The translations under genes were made by a program, and so were the position numbers. The notes under the pieces were generated by a model that was not told the DNA's origin, ran no database searches, and saw only the letters and a program-made list of their open reading frames with translations. Of a stretch of DNA of 64,000 nucleotides, positions 7,421-16,620 are shown in pieces. This DNA is from Emergencia timonensis (GTDB lineage Bacteria; Bacillota; Clostridia; Peptostreptococcales; Anaerovoracaceae): positions 806,001-870,000 of the forward strand of contig NZ_FLKM01000009.1 in the NCBI RefSeq assembly GCF_900086585.1, written 5' to 3'. Each line of letters begins with the position of its first letter. Positions within the stretch are counted from its first letter, which is position 1.

Positions 7421-8430
7421 TGATCGAGAGAAATACAGATCCCCGCCATAATCTGGCCAGGGAAGAGACGCTGCTGAATCAAGCCAGCGGGGAAACGGTT
7501 TATCTTTGGAGAAACCGTTCTTCGGTGATTATCGGCCGTCATCAGAACACACTGGCTGAGATAGATGAAAAAGCAGTAAAGAACCATGGCGTTACTGTGG
7601 TCAGAAGACTCACTGGCGGAGGGGCAGTTTTTCAAGACCTTGGCAATATAAACGTTTCCTTTCTGTTTAACAGTGAGAATTTTGAAGAGAAAGCGGCGAG
7701 AGGCTGTCTCATGGTCATAGACTTTCTAGCAAGTCTGGGCGTTGATGCACAGTTATCGGGGCGTAATGATATCTGTGTACAGTCACCCGACGGCAGCATG
7801 GTAAAGATAGCGGGTACAGCCATGACAGAGCGAAAGGGCGGCGGTATTTTCCACTGCTGTGTCCTTTTTGACTGCGACCTTCAGGTCATGGAAGAAGTGC
7901 TGACCCCTGCGGCAGCAAAGTTTGCCGCAAAGGGCATTGCGTCAGTCAGATCAAGAGTTGCTAATCTGAAAGACCTGGCGCCGCAGCTGCAGTCAATGAG
8001 CGGCGATGGATTCTTTGAGACCTGGGCGGACTATCTGTCAGAACGCTGTGAATTTGACGCTGTGACGACAGCACAGGAGAAGGAAGAGACTGAGAAGCTG
8101 ATGAGAGATCGCTATCAATCCTGGCAGTGGAACTACGGCAGGAATCCGGCCGGCAAAGTAGTCAATTCTTGCCGATTTCCCATTGGGACAGTTCATTTGA
8201 CCTTGGATTTGGCAAAGGGACGGGTGAAAGCCTGTACCTTTTCCGGCGATTTTATCAATCAATATGACTTTGACGAAATTACGACGTGCCTTACGGATGT
8301 CCCTTTTGATCGCGGCAGTTTAGCAGCAGCCTTAGGCGCAATTGATCTCTGCAAGTTCTTTGCAGTGGAAGATAAAGAATTCATTTTAGATTTTATGACA
8401 GGGAGACGTTTAGAACATGAAAAAAATTGA
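7411..8430 (+). CDS. lplA: Lipoate-protein ligase A
   Basis: Activates lipoate with ATP and attaches it to lysines of lipoyl domains. The 339-residue protein has RRLTGGGAVFQDLGN (65-79, the RRxSGGGxVxHDxGN family motif) and KIAGTAMT, whose Lys131 should contact lipoyl-AMP. Residues about 250-339 form the C-terminal accessory domain (FPIGTVHLTLDLAKGRVKACTFSGDF), so it is the long, self-sufficient form. Its start is inside the preceding reductase gene and its end overlaps the next gene by 14 bp. The likely local target is the free-standing lipoyl protein at the end of the operon. Confidence 0.93.
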   Translation: MRLMIERNTDPRHNLAREETLLNQASGETVYLWRNRSSVIIGRHQNTLAEIDEKAVKNHGVTVVRRLTGGGAVFQDLGNINVSFLFNSENFEEKAARGCLMVIDFLASLGVDAQLSGRNDICVQSPDGSMVKIAGTAMTERKGGGIFHCCVLFDCDLQVMEEVLTPAAAKFAAKGIASVRSRVANLKDLAPQLQSMSGDGFFETWADYLSERCEFDAVTTAQEKEETEKLMRDRYQSWQWNYGRNPAGKVVNSCRFPIGTVHLTLDLAKGRVKACTFSGDFINQYDFDEITTCLTDVPFDRGSLAAALGAIDLCKFFAVEDKEFILDFMTGRRLEHEKN

Positions 8431-9007
8431 ATGGAAGCAAGAAGTGATTGAAAAAATGAAAGAAGCCTGTCTAGCGCAATATAGGGACGGCACCGCCATG
8501 AAGGTCGATGAAGTGATAAAAAGGCTGATGGATATTGAAGGCGTACCGATGCACTATCCCTATCACCATTTTATCATGCCGGCAGGACTTCTGACCTTAG
8601 CGGCCATAGAAAAAGGCACCGACGAAAGCGAATTGAGCCAATGGCTGGAAACGGCAGAAGAACGGGCAAAGACGGTACCGGGCGGCTTTTGCGGTAATTG
8701 CGGAACCTGTGGCAGCGCAGTAGGTGTCGGCATTTTCATCAGCGTCTTAACAGGCGCGACGCCGATGGCTGTAGAGAATTGGCAATGGGCCAACGAAGCG
8801 ACGGGAAAGTGCCTGATCAAAATTTCACAGTATCCTGGTCCTAGATGCTGTAAACGCACCACATTCCTGGCCGCTGCAGAAGGTGTGCCTTATATCAACG
8901 AAAAGTGCGGGCTGCATTTTGCTGTCAATAATGAAATAGAGTGTAATTACCATATAAAAAATGCGACTTGCCTGGAAGCGGAATGTCCATTTTACAAAGA
9001 GGCGTAA
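8417..9007 (+). CDS. DUF5714 cysteine-rich protein
   Basis: 196 residues matching the DUF5714 pattern as I know it: HHFIMPAGLLT, GGFCGNCGTCGSAVGVG (Cys92, 95 and 98), ATGKCLIKI and GPRCCKRTTFLAA, with further Cys near the end (CGLHF, CNYH, CLEAECPFY). The spacing suggests metal or Fe-S binding, but the function is not established; in some genomes the domain is attached to methyltransferases. Here it lies between a lipoate ligase and a lipoyl carrier, overlapping the former, which argues for a redox or C1-type role with lipoyl groups (inference). It is cytoplasmic with no membrane segment. Confidence 0.75.
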   Translation: MKKIEWKQEVIEKMKEACLAQYRDGTAMKVDEVIKRLMDIEGVPMHYPYHHFIMPAGLLTLAAIEKGTDESELSQWLETAEERAKTVPGGFCGNCGTCGSAVGVGIFISVLTGATPMAVENWQWANEATGKCLIKISQYPGPRCCKRTTFLAAAEGVPYINEKCGLHFAVNNEIECNYHIKNATCLEAECPFYKEA

Positions 9008-9023
9008 AGGAGGTGCTTGATTC

Positions 9024-9311
9024 ATGAAGCAGCCGATAATTGTGCCAGATCAGATTATGCCAAAGCCGATGACTTGGCGCAACTGCGAATGTATGAAGCA
9101 GCCTGTTGATCTGGCGGCAAAAAAAGGAACATTGACATGGCTTACGGAGATCGGAGAGACCCTTGAAGAAGGAACCGTAATCTGCGAAGGAGAAGCCGAC
9201 AAAAAAACTGTAGAAATCACGGCGCCCTGCAGCGGAAAGCTGGTGGAGAAAGTCATCGATGACGAGTGCGTGTTTCAAGCAGGCGATATCTTAGGATATA
9301 TTGAAAACTAG
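9024..9311 (+). CDS. Free-standing lipoyl (biotinyl/lipoyl-like) carrier protein
   Basis: 95 residues made of one swinging-arm domain: TWLTEIGETLEEGTVICEGEADKKTVEITAPCSGKLVEKV and the closing FQAGDILGYIEN. The modifiable lysine sits in EADKKT (Lys60 or 61) at the usual hairpin; an acidic residue and Asp before the Lys resemble lipoyl domains (ETDKA) rather than biotin domains (AMKM). A 30-residue N-terminal extension contains CECMKQP and is unusual for the fold. AAAGGAGGTG lies 10 bases upstream. It ends the operon of reductase, ligase and DUF5714, so it is the probable substrate of both enzymes. It is not GcvH: too short, with no GcvH sequence landmarks. Confidence 0.85.
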   Translation: MKQPIIVPDQIMPKPMTWRNCECMKQPVDLAAKKGTLTWLTEIGETLEEGTVICEGEADKKTVEITAPCSGKLVEKVIDDECVFQAGDILGYIEN

Positions 9312-9346
9312 TTACCCATAACAAAATTACATACAAATCATTTGAG

Positions 9347-9373
9347 AAAACTGCCTTGCCCAGGCAGTTTTTT
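9347..9373 (+). terminator. Intrinsic terminator of the lipoyl operon
   Basis: AAAACTGCCT pairs with AGGCAGTTTT around TGCCC, followed by six Ts. It lies just before the 3' end of the convergent LysR gene. Confidence 0.9.
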
Positions 9374-9375
9374 CG

Positions 9376-10251
9376 TCATGAAAAAAATCTTGAGACGAAG
9401 TCAATAAATTGAATCGATGCCAAAGACTGATGATTATATTTGTGACTAGATAGATAAATGAAGCGACGGCAGTGTGGCGACGTAAGATGAAGAAAGGAAA
9501 TGCCTGTCAGCTTTACGGTGCTTTTCCAGCTTTCAGGAAAAAGCGCACAGCCGAAACCTTCTGATACCAGGCTGGCGATGAAATCCGCAGTGGGGCTTTC
9601 AAAACGGATCTTCGGTGTAAAGCCAGCTTGTTTGCACAGCGATTTGCTTAGGTCAGAGAAATCGTGGTCGTCGATCAAATTGATATACGGCTCGTCAGCG
9701 ATATGAGCCAAGTCAACTGCCCCTTTTTTCGCCAGAGGATGGGTCTCTGGCACAGCGAGAAGTATTTCCTCTTCTGTCAGCAGGGTACAGGTGATGTCTT
9801 CTGCCGAAATGGGAGCGAAAGTGAAGGCGACGTCGATGGCGCCGTCCTGCAGATCTCTTTCGATTTCTTCCTGGGGTTTTGCATTGATCAGGCGAAATTT
9901 TACATGTCCGTTCTGATGCAGAAACTGATTGAACAGACGAGGTAGAAAGCGCAGGGTCACTGCACCGACAGAGACGGTTTCACTAAATTGTTCGCTCATG
10001 TCGTAGAGCTCTTGCTGCCCGTCAGACAGCTCTTTCAGAGAGGCATTGACGCGCTTTAGAAAAGCCTTTCCATATTGATTGAGGACGATGTTGCGCCCCT
10101 TGCGATCAAAGAGGGCAACGCCCAGACTCTGTTCCAGGCGGGAAATGGAGCGGCTGAGGCAGGGCTGAGAGATATAAAGCTCCTTTGCGGCCTGGGTAAT
10201 GTTCCCTGTGCGGGCTACAGCTTGAAAATATTGCAGTTGTAACAATTCCAT
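9376..10251 (-). CDS. LysR-family transcriptional regulator
   Basis: 291 residues. The N-terminal winged helix-turn-helix is clear (LQYFQAVARTGNITQAAKELYISQPCLSRSISRLE, about 5-40, then GVALFDRKGRNIVLNQYG). The rest is a periplasmic-binding-protein-like effector domain, including VAFTFAPISAEDI and LAVPETHPLAKKG. It is transcribed away from an MFS transporter and an M20 hydrolase; a perfect inverted repeat stands in the shared 122-bp gap, so by the usual LysR arrangement it should control that operon and itself. The inducer may be the imported conjugated compound (inference). Confidence 0.92.
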   Translation of the reverse strand: MELLQLQYFQAVARTGNITQAAKELYISQPCLSRSISRLEQSLGVALFDRKGRNIVLNQYGKAFLKRVNASLKELSDGQQELYDMSEQFSETVSVGAVTLRFLPRLFNQFLHQNGHVKFRLINAKPQEEIERDLQDGAIDVAFTFAPISAEDITCTLLTEEEILLAVPETHPLAKKGAVDLAHIADEPYINLIDDHDFSDLSKSLCKQAGFTPKIRFESPTADFIASLVSEGFGCALFPESWKSTVKLTGISFLHLTSPHCRRFIYLSSHKYNHQSLASIQFIDFVSRFFS

Positions 10252-10272
10252 AGCATATATTCTCCTATATCT

Positions 10273-10288
10273 ATGCCTTCTAAGGCAT
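10273..10288. promoter_or_regulatory. Candidate LysR operator between the divergent genes
   Basis: ATGCCTT-CT-AAGGCAT is a perfect 7-bp inverted repeat located 21 bp upstream of the LysR start. On the other side, TGGTACAAT at 10331-10339 could be an extended -10 for the MFS gene. Confidence 0.55.
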
Positions 10289-10373
10289 GAATCTATGACG
10301 GATTATATATTTTTTTTATGATTCTGTCAATGGTACAATGTATACAAGAAAGAGATGAGGAGGATGAATCTTT

Positions 10374-11618
10374 ATGGAGCCAGCGAAATTATGGACCAAA
10401 AACTTTGTACTTTGCACGTTTGTGAACTTTTTACTGATGTTGAATTACTATCTGCTGATTACGGTGATGACCCAGTATACCATAGAAACCTATGGGGCGG
10501 GGTCAGGCGTTGCAGGTCTGTCCGCCAGTATCTTTGTCATCGGAACCCTGGCCGCCAGGCTTTTTGCAGGCAGCCGATTGGAGCAGATTGGTCATAAACG
10601 GCTAGTGCTGATTGGTGCGGTCCTGGTTTTTGCCATGTCTGGCGTATACATGATTGTCGATCAAATTGCCATCCTTTTTGCCATTCGTCTCATACACGGT
10701 GCGGCATATGGGCTTTTGGCTACTGCTTTGGGAACAGTAGTGACGGAAACTGTACCGGAAAGCAAACGGGGAGAGGGCATCGGTTATTATATGTTGAGCA
10801 ATACACTCGGTGCCGCCGTCGGACCTTTCTGTGCAGTGTTCTTTCATCAGCACGGCGGTTACGACGTGATCTTTTTCGTATGTACTTTTGCAGCAGTGAT
10901 CGCTTTGATCAGCGTGTTTCTTCTCAATTTCAGGGTGTACGAAAAGACTGCCCCCGTCTGTGAGGACGATGGAAAAGAGGTGCCTGCAGCCAGTAGATTT
11001 TTGGCGAAAGGGGCTCTGCCGATCAGTATTGTGTGTGCGCTGATTTATTTCGGTTACTCCAGTATTTTGTCCTTCCTCATGTCTTTCGCAGCAGAAATCC
11101 AGCAAGAAACGGCGGCACAGTATTTCTTTTCCGTTTATGCGCTGGCAATGCTGGTTACCAGACCCTTCACCGGAAAAATATTCGACAAGAAAGGCCAGTG
11201 GTACGCCCTGATGCCTGGCATGTTGGGATTCGCTGCAGGTATGCTGGTCCTGAGCCGCACGGACTCAGCCGTGCTGCTGCTCATCGCGGCGGCTTTCCTG
11301 GGATTTGGCGTAGGGGTTACTCAATCGGCGGGACTGGCAGCAGCTGTGGAAGCGGTAAAAGGGAAACATCTGGCCCTGGTCAATTCTACTTTTTATATCT
11401 GTTTGGATCTGGCGGTAGGTATTGGACCGTTGCTGCTGGGTTATCTTCTCCGCTTTACAGGCTATCGCGGCATGTATCTTTCTATGGCAGTATTGGCCCT
11501 GCTGTGTGTGATCTTATATCACGGAATTTATCGCAGACAGGCCAGCGATACGGCAAAAGCTGTCAAGGAAGAACTGAGACGGGAATATGTATATAAAAGA
11601 AGAGAATTGAATTCATAA
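10374..11618 (+). CDS. MFS transporter
   Basis: 414 residues with about 12 hydrophobic segments. The loop 2-3 signature appears as GSRLEQIGHKRLVLIGAVL, and its equivalent in the second half as GKIFDKKGQWYALMPG, which identify the major facilitator superfamily (bacterial drug/metabolite exporters and importers). The start has GAGGAGG ten bases upstream. It is 16 bp ahead of an M20 amidohydrolase and divergent from a LysR regulator, which suggests uptake of an N-acylated or peptide-like compound for hydrolysis, though export cannot be excluded. Confidence 0.9.
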   Translation: MEPAKLWTKNFVLCTFVNFLLMLNYYLLITVMTQYTIETYGAGSGVAGLSASIFVIGTLAARLFAGSRLEQIGHKRLVLIGAVLVFAMSGVYMIVDQIAILFAIRLIHGAAYGLLATALGTVVTETVPESKRGEGIGYYMLSNTLGAAVGPFCAVFFHQHGGYDVIFFVCTFAAVIALISVFLLNFRVYEKTAPVCEDDGKEVPAASRFLAKGALPISIVCALIYFGYSSILSFLMSFAAEIQQETAAQYFFSVYALAMLVTRPFTGKIFDKKGQWYALMPGMLGFAAGMLVLSRTDSAVLLLIAAAFLGFGVGVTQSAGLAAAVEAVKGKHLALVNSTFYICLDLAVGIGPLLLGYLLRFTGYRGMYLSMAVLALLCVILYHGIYRRQASDTAKAVKEELRREYVYKRRELNS

Positions 11619-11634
11619 TGGAAGGAAAAGTTAG

Positions 11635-12801
11635 ATGAAAGAGATTATTTTAAAGACTATAGAACAGGTTGGACTGGAACTGGATGAACTGAGCAGAAAA
11701 ATCTACGAAAAACCAGAAACGGCCTATGAGGAAGTCATAGCCTGTAAACTACATGCAGAGTTTCTGGAGAAGTACGGATTCCTGGTGGAAAGAAATTTCT
11801 GCGGTATAGAGACTGGATTCAAGGCTGAATATGACAGCGGAAAACCAGGCCTTACGGTGGGCATCATGGCCGAATACGACGCACTGCCCGGAATCGGTCA
11901 CGGCTGCGGCCATAATATTCTGGGCGCTACCAGCAGCGGCGCCGGCATCGCGCTGAAAAGTGTCATCAATGAAATCGGCGGCAAGGTCATCGTTTACGGA
12001 ACGCCGGCGGAAGAAAATAACGGCGCCAAGATGGCATACGCCAGAAAAGGTGCCTTTGATGAATTAGACTTTGCCATGATGGCGCATCCCAACGCTACAT
12101 ACAATAAGTGCAGCCCGATGCTTGCCCTGGGACCGGTATCCTTTGAATTTCATGGAAAACCTTCCCACGCGTCTGCAGCACCGGAAGAAGGGAGAAACGC
12201 TTTGGATGCGTTGATTCTAGCCATGTGCGGCATCAACGCCCTGAGACAGCAGATGAAGAGTTCTTCCAGAGTCCACGGCATCGTGGTCAAAGGGGGAGAA
12301 GCTACCAACGTCATTCCGGATTATGCCTCGGCCCAGTTCGTAGTCAGATCCCTTACCAAAACCTATAACGAAGAACTGCGGGAGCGGGTTAGAAATTGTG
12401 CCCGCGGTGCGGCTCTGCAGACTGGTACAGAAGTAAACTTTACAGATCCGGATATCTATCTGGACAACATGATTTCCAATAGAACCATGGAGCAGGTATT
12501 CTGCGACAAAATGGAGGAACTGTTTGACATCAAAGTAGAGGAACCATCGGAACAAACCGGTTCCAACGATGCAGGACTTCTCAGCAAGATCTGTCCCTTT
12601 ATGCATCCCATGTTTGGCATCTGTGCGGACGAGAAGTTTGCAGCCCATACAGAAGGCTTCCGTGACGCTACTTTGACAGACTACGCCAGGGAGCAGATGA
12701 GAAATACTGCGGCAGGTCTCGCTATGACCGCAGTAGAAGTCATGACTGACCCAAAGCTCTTTGCCAAGATGAAAGCGGAATTTGAGTCGGCAGAACAATA
12801 A
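11635..12801 (+). CDS. M20-family amidohydrolase (AbgB / aminoacylase-like)
   Basis: 388 residues. Metal-binding segments of the M20D group are visible: EYDALPGIGHGCGHNILGA (Asp and two His), PAEENNGAKM with the catalytic-base Glu, MAHPN, and the late AAHTEGF. The dimerisation lid lies about 175-290 (LGPVSFEFHGKPSHASAAPEEG onward). Relatives cleave p-aminobenzoyl-glutamate, N-acyl amino acids or beta-alanyl dipeptides; substrate cannot be read from sequence. It has no signal peptide, so it acts in the cytoplasm on what the MFS protein carries. A bidirectional terminator follows. Confidence 0.9.
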   Translation: MKEIILKTIEQVGLELDELSRKIYEKPETAYEEVIACKLHAEFLEKYGFLVERNFCGIETGFKAEYDSGKPGLTVGIMAEYDALPGIGHGCGHNILGATSSGAGIALKSVINEIGGKVIVYGTPAEENNGAKMAYARKGAFDELDFAMMAHPNATYNKCSPMLALGPVSFEFHGKPSHASAAPEEGRNALDALILAMCGINALRQQMKSSSRVHGIVVKGGEATNVIPDYASAQFVVRSLTKTYNEELRERVRNCARGAALQTGTEVNFTDPDIYLDNMISNRTMEQVFCDKMEELFDIKVEEPSEQTGSNDAGLLSKICPFMHPMFGICADEKFAAHTEGFRDATLTDYAREQMRNTAAGLAMTAVEVMTDPKLFAKMKAEFESAEQ

Positions 12802-12814
12802 AGAAAAACAGGAA

Positions 12815-12851
12815 AAAAGCGGCTGATCCCAGAACAGGAAAAGCCGCTTTT
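12815..12851. terminator. Bidirectional terminator between M20 gene and ABC exporter
   Basis: AAAAGCGGCT pairs with AGCCGCTTTT around a 17-nt loop, with A-rich left and T-rich right flanks, serving the two convergent genes. Confidence 0.85.
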
Positions 12852-12859
12852 CTAATTGG

Positions 12860-15811
12860 TTATTCTATGGATTTCAGTGATTCGGTCATACTGATCTTCT
12901 CTAACTTGTAATACATCGCCAAGTTGACGACTGCCGCAAAGACAAAGGTCAGTACCACGGCCAGCACGTAGCTGACAGCAGAGATTCTCACGTCAAAGGA
13001 AAGCATATCCACCTTGATCTGTTCCATGACAAAGGCGTGCAGCCACTTGCCCAGGAGCAGCCCGACGACGGCGCTGATGCCAGTCAGGAAGAAATTCTCC
13101 CTGAAGACGTAAGCCGAGGTTTCCTTTGGATAGAAACCAAGCACCTTGATGGTGGCGATTTCTCGTATTCGCTCTGTAATATTGATATTGGTCAGATTGT
13201 ACAGAACGATAAAGGCCAAAGCGCCGGCTGACAGGCAGACCAGCAGAATGACATAGTCCAGACTCTTCATCATATTGGAGACCCGGACACGGAGATCGTT
13301 ATTGACTGACACGGTGGCTACGTGATCCATGTTGAGCACCTTGGAGGAAGAGGCGTATACGTCCATACCGTCTTTCGCGTTGACAAGGGCGGATTTGATT
13401 TCCGGTGTATACCCCCACTGATCCTGGCAGGTCTGCGGAGAAACGTAGACATAATTGTAAACAAAATTCTGGCAGACGCCGCTGACCGTCAGTTCCATCT
13501 TTTTCATATTTTCATCTCGTAAGGTGATCTTGTCACCCACTGCCAAATCGTATTCGTCGGCCAGCTTGCGGCAGATGACCGCCTGGCCTGCAGACGGATA
13601 ATTCAACTTTGTTCCGTCAGGATTGTGGAGCTTGACAAATTGGTCAAAGTGCTCATTGTCAGAGGCGACCAGGTTGACGGACTTTGCAGTCTTGCCTGTG
13701 AGCAAGTCGGCAGTTCCCTCGTGGACGAAGATCATATCGTCCACATAGTCGGCGGCTTCCTTTTGGAAATGATCCTGCCGCCAGGTCCCCATCTCCTTGT
13801 CGAAGACGACGCTGTAATCATAGACCTGGATTTCGTCATACTGAAAATCCACCACGTTTTTGATAGAGTCTCTGACGCCCAGTCCTGTGAGAAGAAGGGC
13901 GGTACAGCCGCTGATGCCCAGCACCATCATGAAAAAACGTTTTTTATAGCGAAAGATGTTTCGGAAGGAGACTTTGTATAAAAAGCTGATTTTCTTCCAG
14001 AGGAAGGTGATTCTTTCCAGTAAGATCCGTTTGCCGTCTTTTGGCGATTTTGGTCTGATCAGTTGGGCAGGCACTTCTCTGAATTCTGCATAGCAGGACA
14101 TAATCGTAGCTCCCATGGAACAGAGCAGGGAGACCAGCAGGGATGTGACCGCCAAAGGTCCGTTGATGATATAGTACAGACTAGAACTGAAGTCATACAT
14201 CATGCCGTAGGCTTTCCAGATAACCAATGGGAAGAGCCAGCAGCCAAAGAGGAAGCCGGATACGCATCCGATAAAGGAAGCGCTGCCTGAATAGAACAGA
14301 TATTTTCCGATGACGGCGCCGTTGCTGTATCCCAAAGCTTTGAGCACACCAATCTGGGTTCTCTGCTCATCGACCATTCTCGTCATGGTGGTCATGCATA
14401 CCAGAGCTGCCACCAGAAAAAAGAAGATTGGAAAAACCTTTGCAATACCGTCTACGATGTTGGAGTCACTTTCGAAGCAGGCGTAACCGATATTGGTATT
14501 TCTGTCTAACACATAGGTGTCAGGCGCTTTGATGTCGGCGATCTCTTTTTTTGCTTTGTCAAGATCCTTCTTAGCATCGTCCAGCTTTGCCTTTGCTTCT
14601 GCGAACTTTTCATCTGCTTCTGCTTTCGCTTCGTTGTACTTGCGCAGGTTTGCGGGCATTTCTGCTTCTGCCTCTTTGATTTTCCTGCGCCCGGTGTCGA
14701 TCTGGGAAAGACCGGCATTGATTTTGCTCAAATTTCCGTTTAACTGCTTTTCTGTGGCAGACAGCTTCGCTTCAGTCTGCGCGATCTGTTCCGGCGTCAT
14801 ATACTGTTTGTTTGCCTCGAAGTCTTTGCGCTGTGCAGCCACCTTCGAAAGACCGGCTTCCACTTTAGCCTTGGAGGCCTTTAATTCTTTTTCCTTGGCG
14901 TCCAGATTCTTTTTCTCTTGGGCCAAAGTGTTCTTTCCATCTATGATTTTTTGATAGCTGTCTGCCAGTTTTTGTTCTGCATCAGCCTTTTCTGACAGGT
15001 ATTTGTCGTAGTTTTCATCGTATTCCTTTTGACCATCGGACAGCTTTTCCTTTGCGTCCTTGATGATTTTTTGATAACGGAGATCAGAACGTTTATCTGC
15101 TGCAGTCTGCAGCTTATCCTCTGTGGCATCGACCAGATCGTTATATTCGTCAGAGTAAATGGAATAGTGATCCTTAAGACCGAGAAAAATTTCGGTAAAA
15201 TAGTCGGTGTCAAAGCCGCCTCTGTTTATATAGGCAAAGCCGGCGACAGATCCGCTTCCCAAAGAAGTAGATCCTCTTTCGAAATTCATATAATAAGGAG
15301 AGATGACGATTCCTGTAATAGTATATTCCTTATATTTGAACATCTTGCGAGTGTCTTTTTCATTCTCGCTGGAAATGACGATCTTCTGACCGACAGCATC
15401 GTCATCCACCAGTCTGTAATCGACGACACATTCATCGTCAGCCTTTGGCATTCTGCCGCTTTTCAGGCTCAACTCATTTACCCGGTCTGTGATAGAATGC
15501 ATCATCAAAACTCTGTCTGCTTCGCCATCGATGCTGTAGAGGACGTCGGTACTGACGGAACCCTCTGCGCTGCCGATGTAAGACTCCTTTGCGAGAGCTT
15601 TCACGTCTTTTTCTTTGAATCCCAGCGTGGATACGACTTTATAATCGAAGAAATCGTGGTCAGCCAAATATTCGTCGGCTGTCTTTATCATGGCTTCTCT
15701 GGTCACTTTGATGCCCGAAAAGAAACCGACGCCCAGAGCTACGATGGCTAGGATGGCCAGATAGCGTCCAAGGCTGTTTTTGATTTCCCGAAGTGTAGAT
15801 TTTCTTAACAT
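12860..15811 (-). CDS. FtsX/MacB-type ABC exporter permease with long extracellular coiled coil
   Basis: About 983 residues from the ATG at 15811 (MLRKSTLREIKNSL), which has AAGGGG eight bases before it; an upstream in-frame ATG at 15829 lacks a ribosome site. After one membrane segment comes an extracellular part with a long Lys/Glu/Ala-rich coiled coil (about residues 260-435), then three membrane segments (FFFLVAALVCMTTMTRM onward), a second extracellular domain and a final FtsX unit (VILLVCLSAGALAFIVLYNL onward). This layout is common among large clostridial FtsX-type exporters acting on peptides or the envelope. It overlaps the stop of its ATPase gene region, so the pair is one operon. 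Confidence 0.88.
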   Translation of the reverse strand: MLRKSTLREIKNSLGRYLAILAIVALGVGFFSGIKVTREAMIKTADEYLADHDFFDYKVVSTLGFKEKDVKALAKESYIGSAEGSVSTDVLYSIDGEADRVLMMHSITDRVNELSLKSGRMPKADDECVVDYRLVDDDAVGQKIVISSENEKDTRKMFKYKEYTITGIVISPYYMNFERGSTSLGSGSVAGFAYINRGGFDTDYFTEIFLGLKDHYSIYSDEYNDLVDATEDKLQTAADKRSDLRYQKIIKDAKEKLSDGQKEYDENYDKYLSEKADAEQKLADSYQKIIDGKNTLAQEKKNLDAKEKELKASKAKVEAGLSKVAAQRKDFEANKQYMTPEQIAQTEAKLSATEKQLNGNLSKINAGLSQIDTGRRKIKEAEAEMPANLRKYNEAKAEADEKFAEAKAKLDDAKKDLDKAKKEIADIKAPDTYVLDRNTNIGYACFESDSNIVDGIAKVFPIFFFLVAALVCMTTMTRMVDEQRTQIGVLKALGYSNGAVIGKYLFYSGSASFIGCVSGFLFGCWLFPLVIWKAYGMMYDFSSSLYYIINGPLAVTSLLVSLLCSMGATIMSCYAEFREVPAQLIRPKSPKDGKRILLERITFLWKKISFLYKVSFRNIFRYKKRFFMMVLGISGCTALLLTGLGVRDSIKNVVDFQYDEIQVYDYSVVFDKEMGTWRQDHFQKEAADYVDDMIFVHEGTADLLTGKTAKSVNLVASDNEHFDQFVKLHNPDGTKLNYPSAGQAVICRKLADEYDLAVGDKITLRDENMKKMELTVSGVCQNFVYNYVYVSPQTCQDQWGYTPEIKSALVNAKDGMDVYASSSKVLNMDHVATVSVNNDLRVRVSNMMKSLDYVILLVCLSAGALAFIVLYNLTNINITERIREIATIKVLGFYPKETSAYVFRENFFLTGISAVVGLLLGKWLHAFVMEQIKVDMLSFDVRISAVSYVLAVVLTFVFAAVVNLAMYYKLEKISMTESLKSIE

Positions 15812-15822
15812 TTGCAGACCCC

Positions 15823-16527
15823 TTACCATTCGATATTTTCAACAGGAACGATATTCTCGTTTTTCTCTACAGAGTAGACCGAGCCGTTTTTGATGTGGAT
15901 GATGCGGTCTGCCATGGCCGTAAGCGCTTGGTTGTGGGTGATGATGACCACGGTCATACCGTTTTTGCGGCTGGTATCCTGCAGCAATTTGAGAATGGCC
16001 TTGCCGGTGTTATAATCCAGAGCGCCCGTCGGTTCGTCACAGAGCAGCAGTTTTGGATTCTTAGCCAAGGCGCGGGCGATGGCGACACGCTGCTGCTCGC
16101 CGCCGGAAAGCTGGGCTGGGAAGTTGTTCATTCTATGGGAAAGTCCCACCTCCTCCATGACCAGTTCCGCGTCCAGAGGGTCTTTACAGATCTGTGTAGC
16201 CAGAGAGACGTTCTCCAGGGCAGTTAAATTCTGTACCAGATTATAGAATTGAAATACAAAACCGATGTCGTATCGCCGGTAAGCGGTCAATTCTTTTTTG
16301 TTGTACTTGGATATTTCTTTTCCATCCAGCAGCACAGATCCTGTCGTCAGCGTATCCATGCCGCCCAGTATATTTAGAAGAGTCGTTTTGCCTGCGCCAG
16401 AAGCGCCGACAATGACGCAGATTTCTCCTTTTTCTATTTCAAAGGTTGCATCACTCAGGGCTTCGATGGAAACCTCGCCCATATGGTACACCTTTTTTAC
16501 CTGTTGAAACTCTACATAAGCACTCAT
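15823..16527 (-). CDS. ABC transporter ATP-binding protein (LolD/MacB type)
   Basis: 234 residues from the ATG at 16527 ([17 protein letters not shown]), chosen because AGAGGAGG stands six bases upstream; the frame stays open to an earlier ATG that would use this ribosome site as codons. Walker A is GASGAGKTT, the signature LSGGEQQR, Walker [13 protein letters not shown] and the switch His VIITHNQ. These are typical of the ATPases that work with FtsX-like permeases. Its end lies directly against the permease start. Confidence 0.92.
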   Translation of the reverse strand: MSAYVEFQQVKKVYHMGEVSIEALSDATFEIEKGEICVIVGASGAGKTTLLNILGGMDTLTTGSVLLDGKEISKYNKKELTAYRRYDIGFVFQFYNLVQNLTALENVSLATQICKDPLDAELVMEEVGLSHRMNNFPAQLSGGEQQRVAIARALAKNPKLLLCDEPTGALDYNTGKAILKLLQDTSRKNGMTVVIITHNQALTAMADRIIHIKNGSVYSVEKNENIVPVENIEW

Positions 16528-16620
16528 AGCAGGCCTCCTCTTTATCATGATATCTCATTTTAGCATATTACACATAGGAAATCAAAGCGTTCGGAATAAT
16601 TGCAAATAAAAAGCGGGCTA

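Noticed and set aside
9024..9311. Calling the lipoyl protein GcvH
   Set aside because: Only the minimal swinging-arm fold is present, shorter than GcvH, and no other glycine-cleavage genes are nearby.
15029..15751. 240-codon frame opposite the FtsX-type permease
   Set aside because: Shadow of a gene with a clear membrane and coiled-coil design; no start signals.
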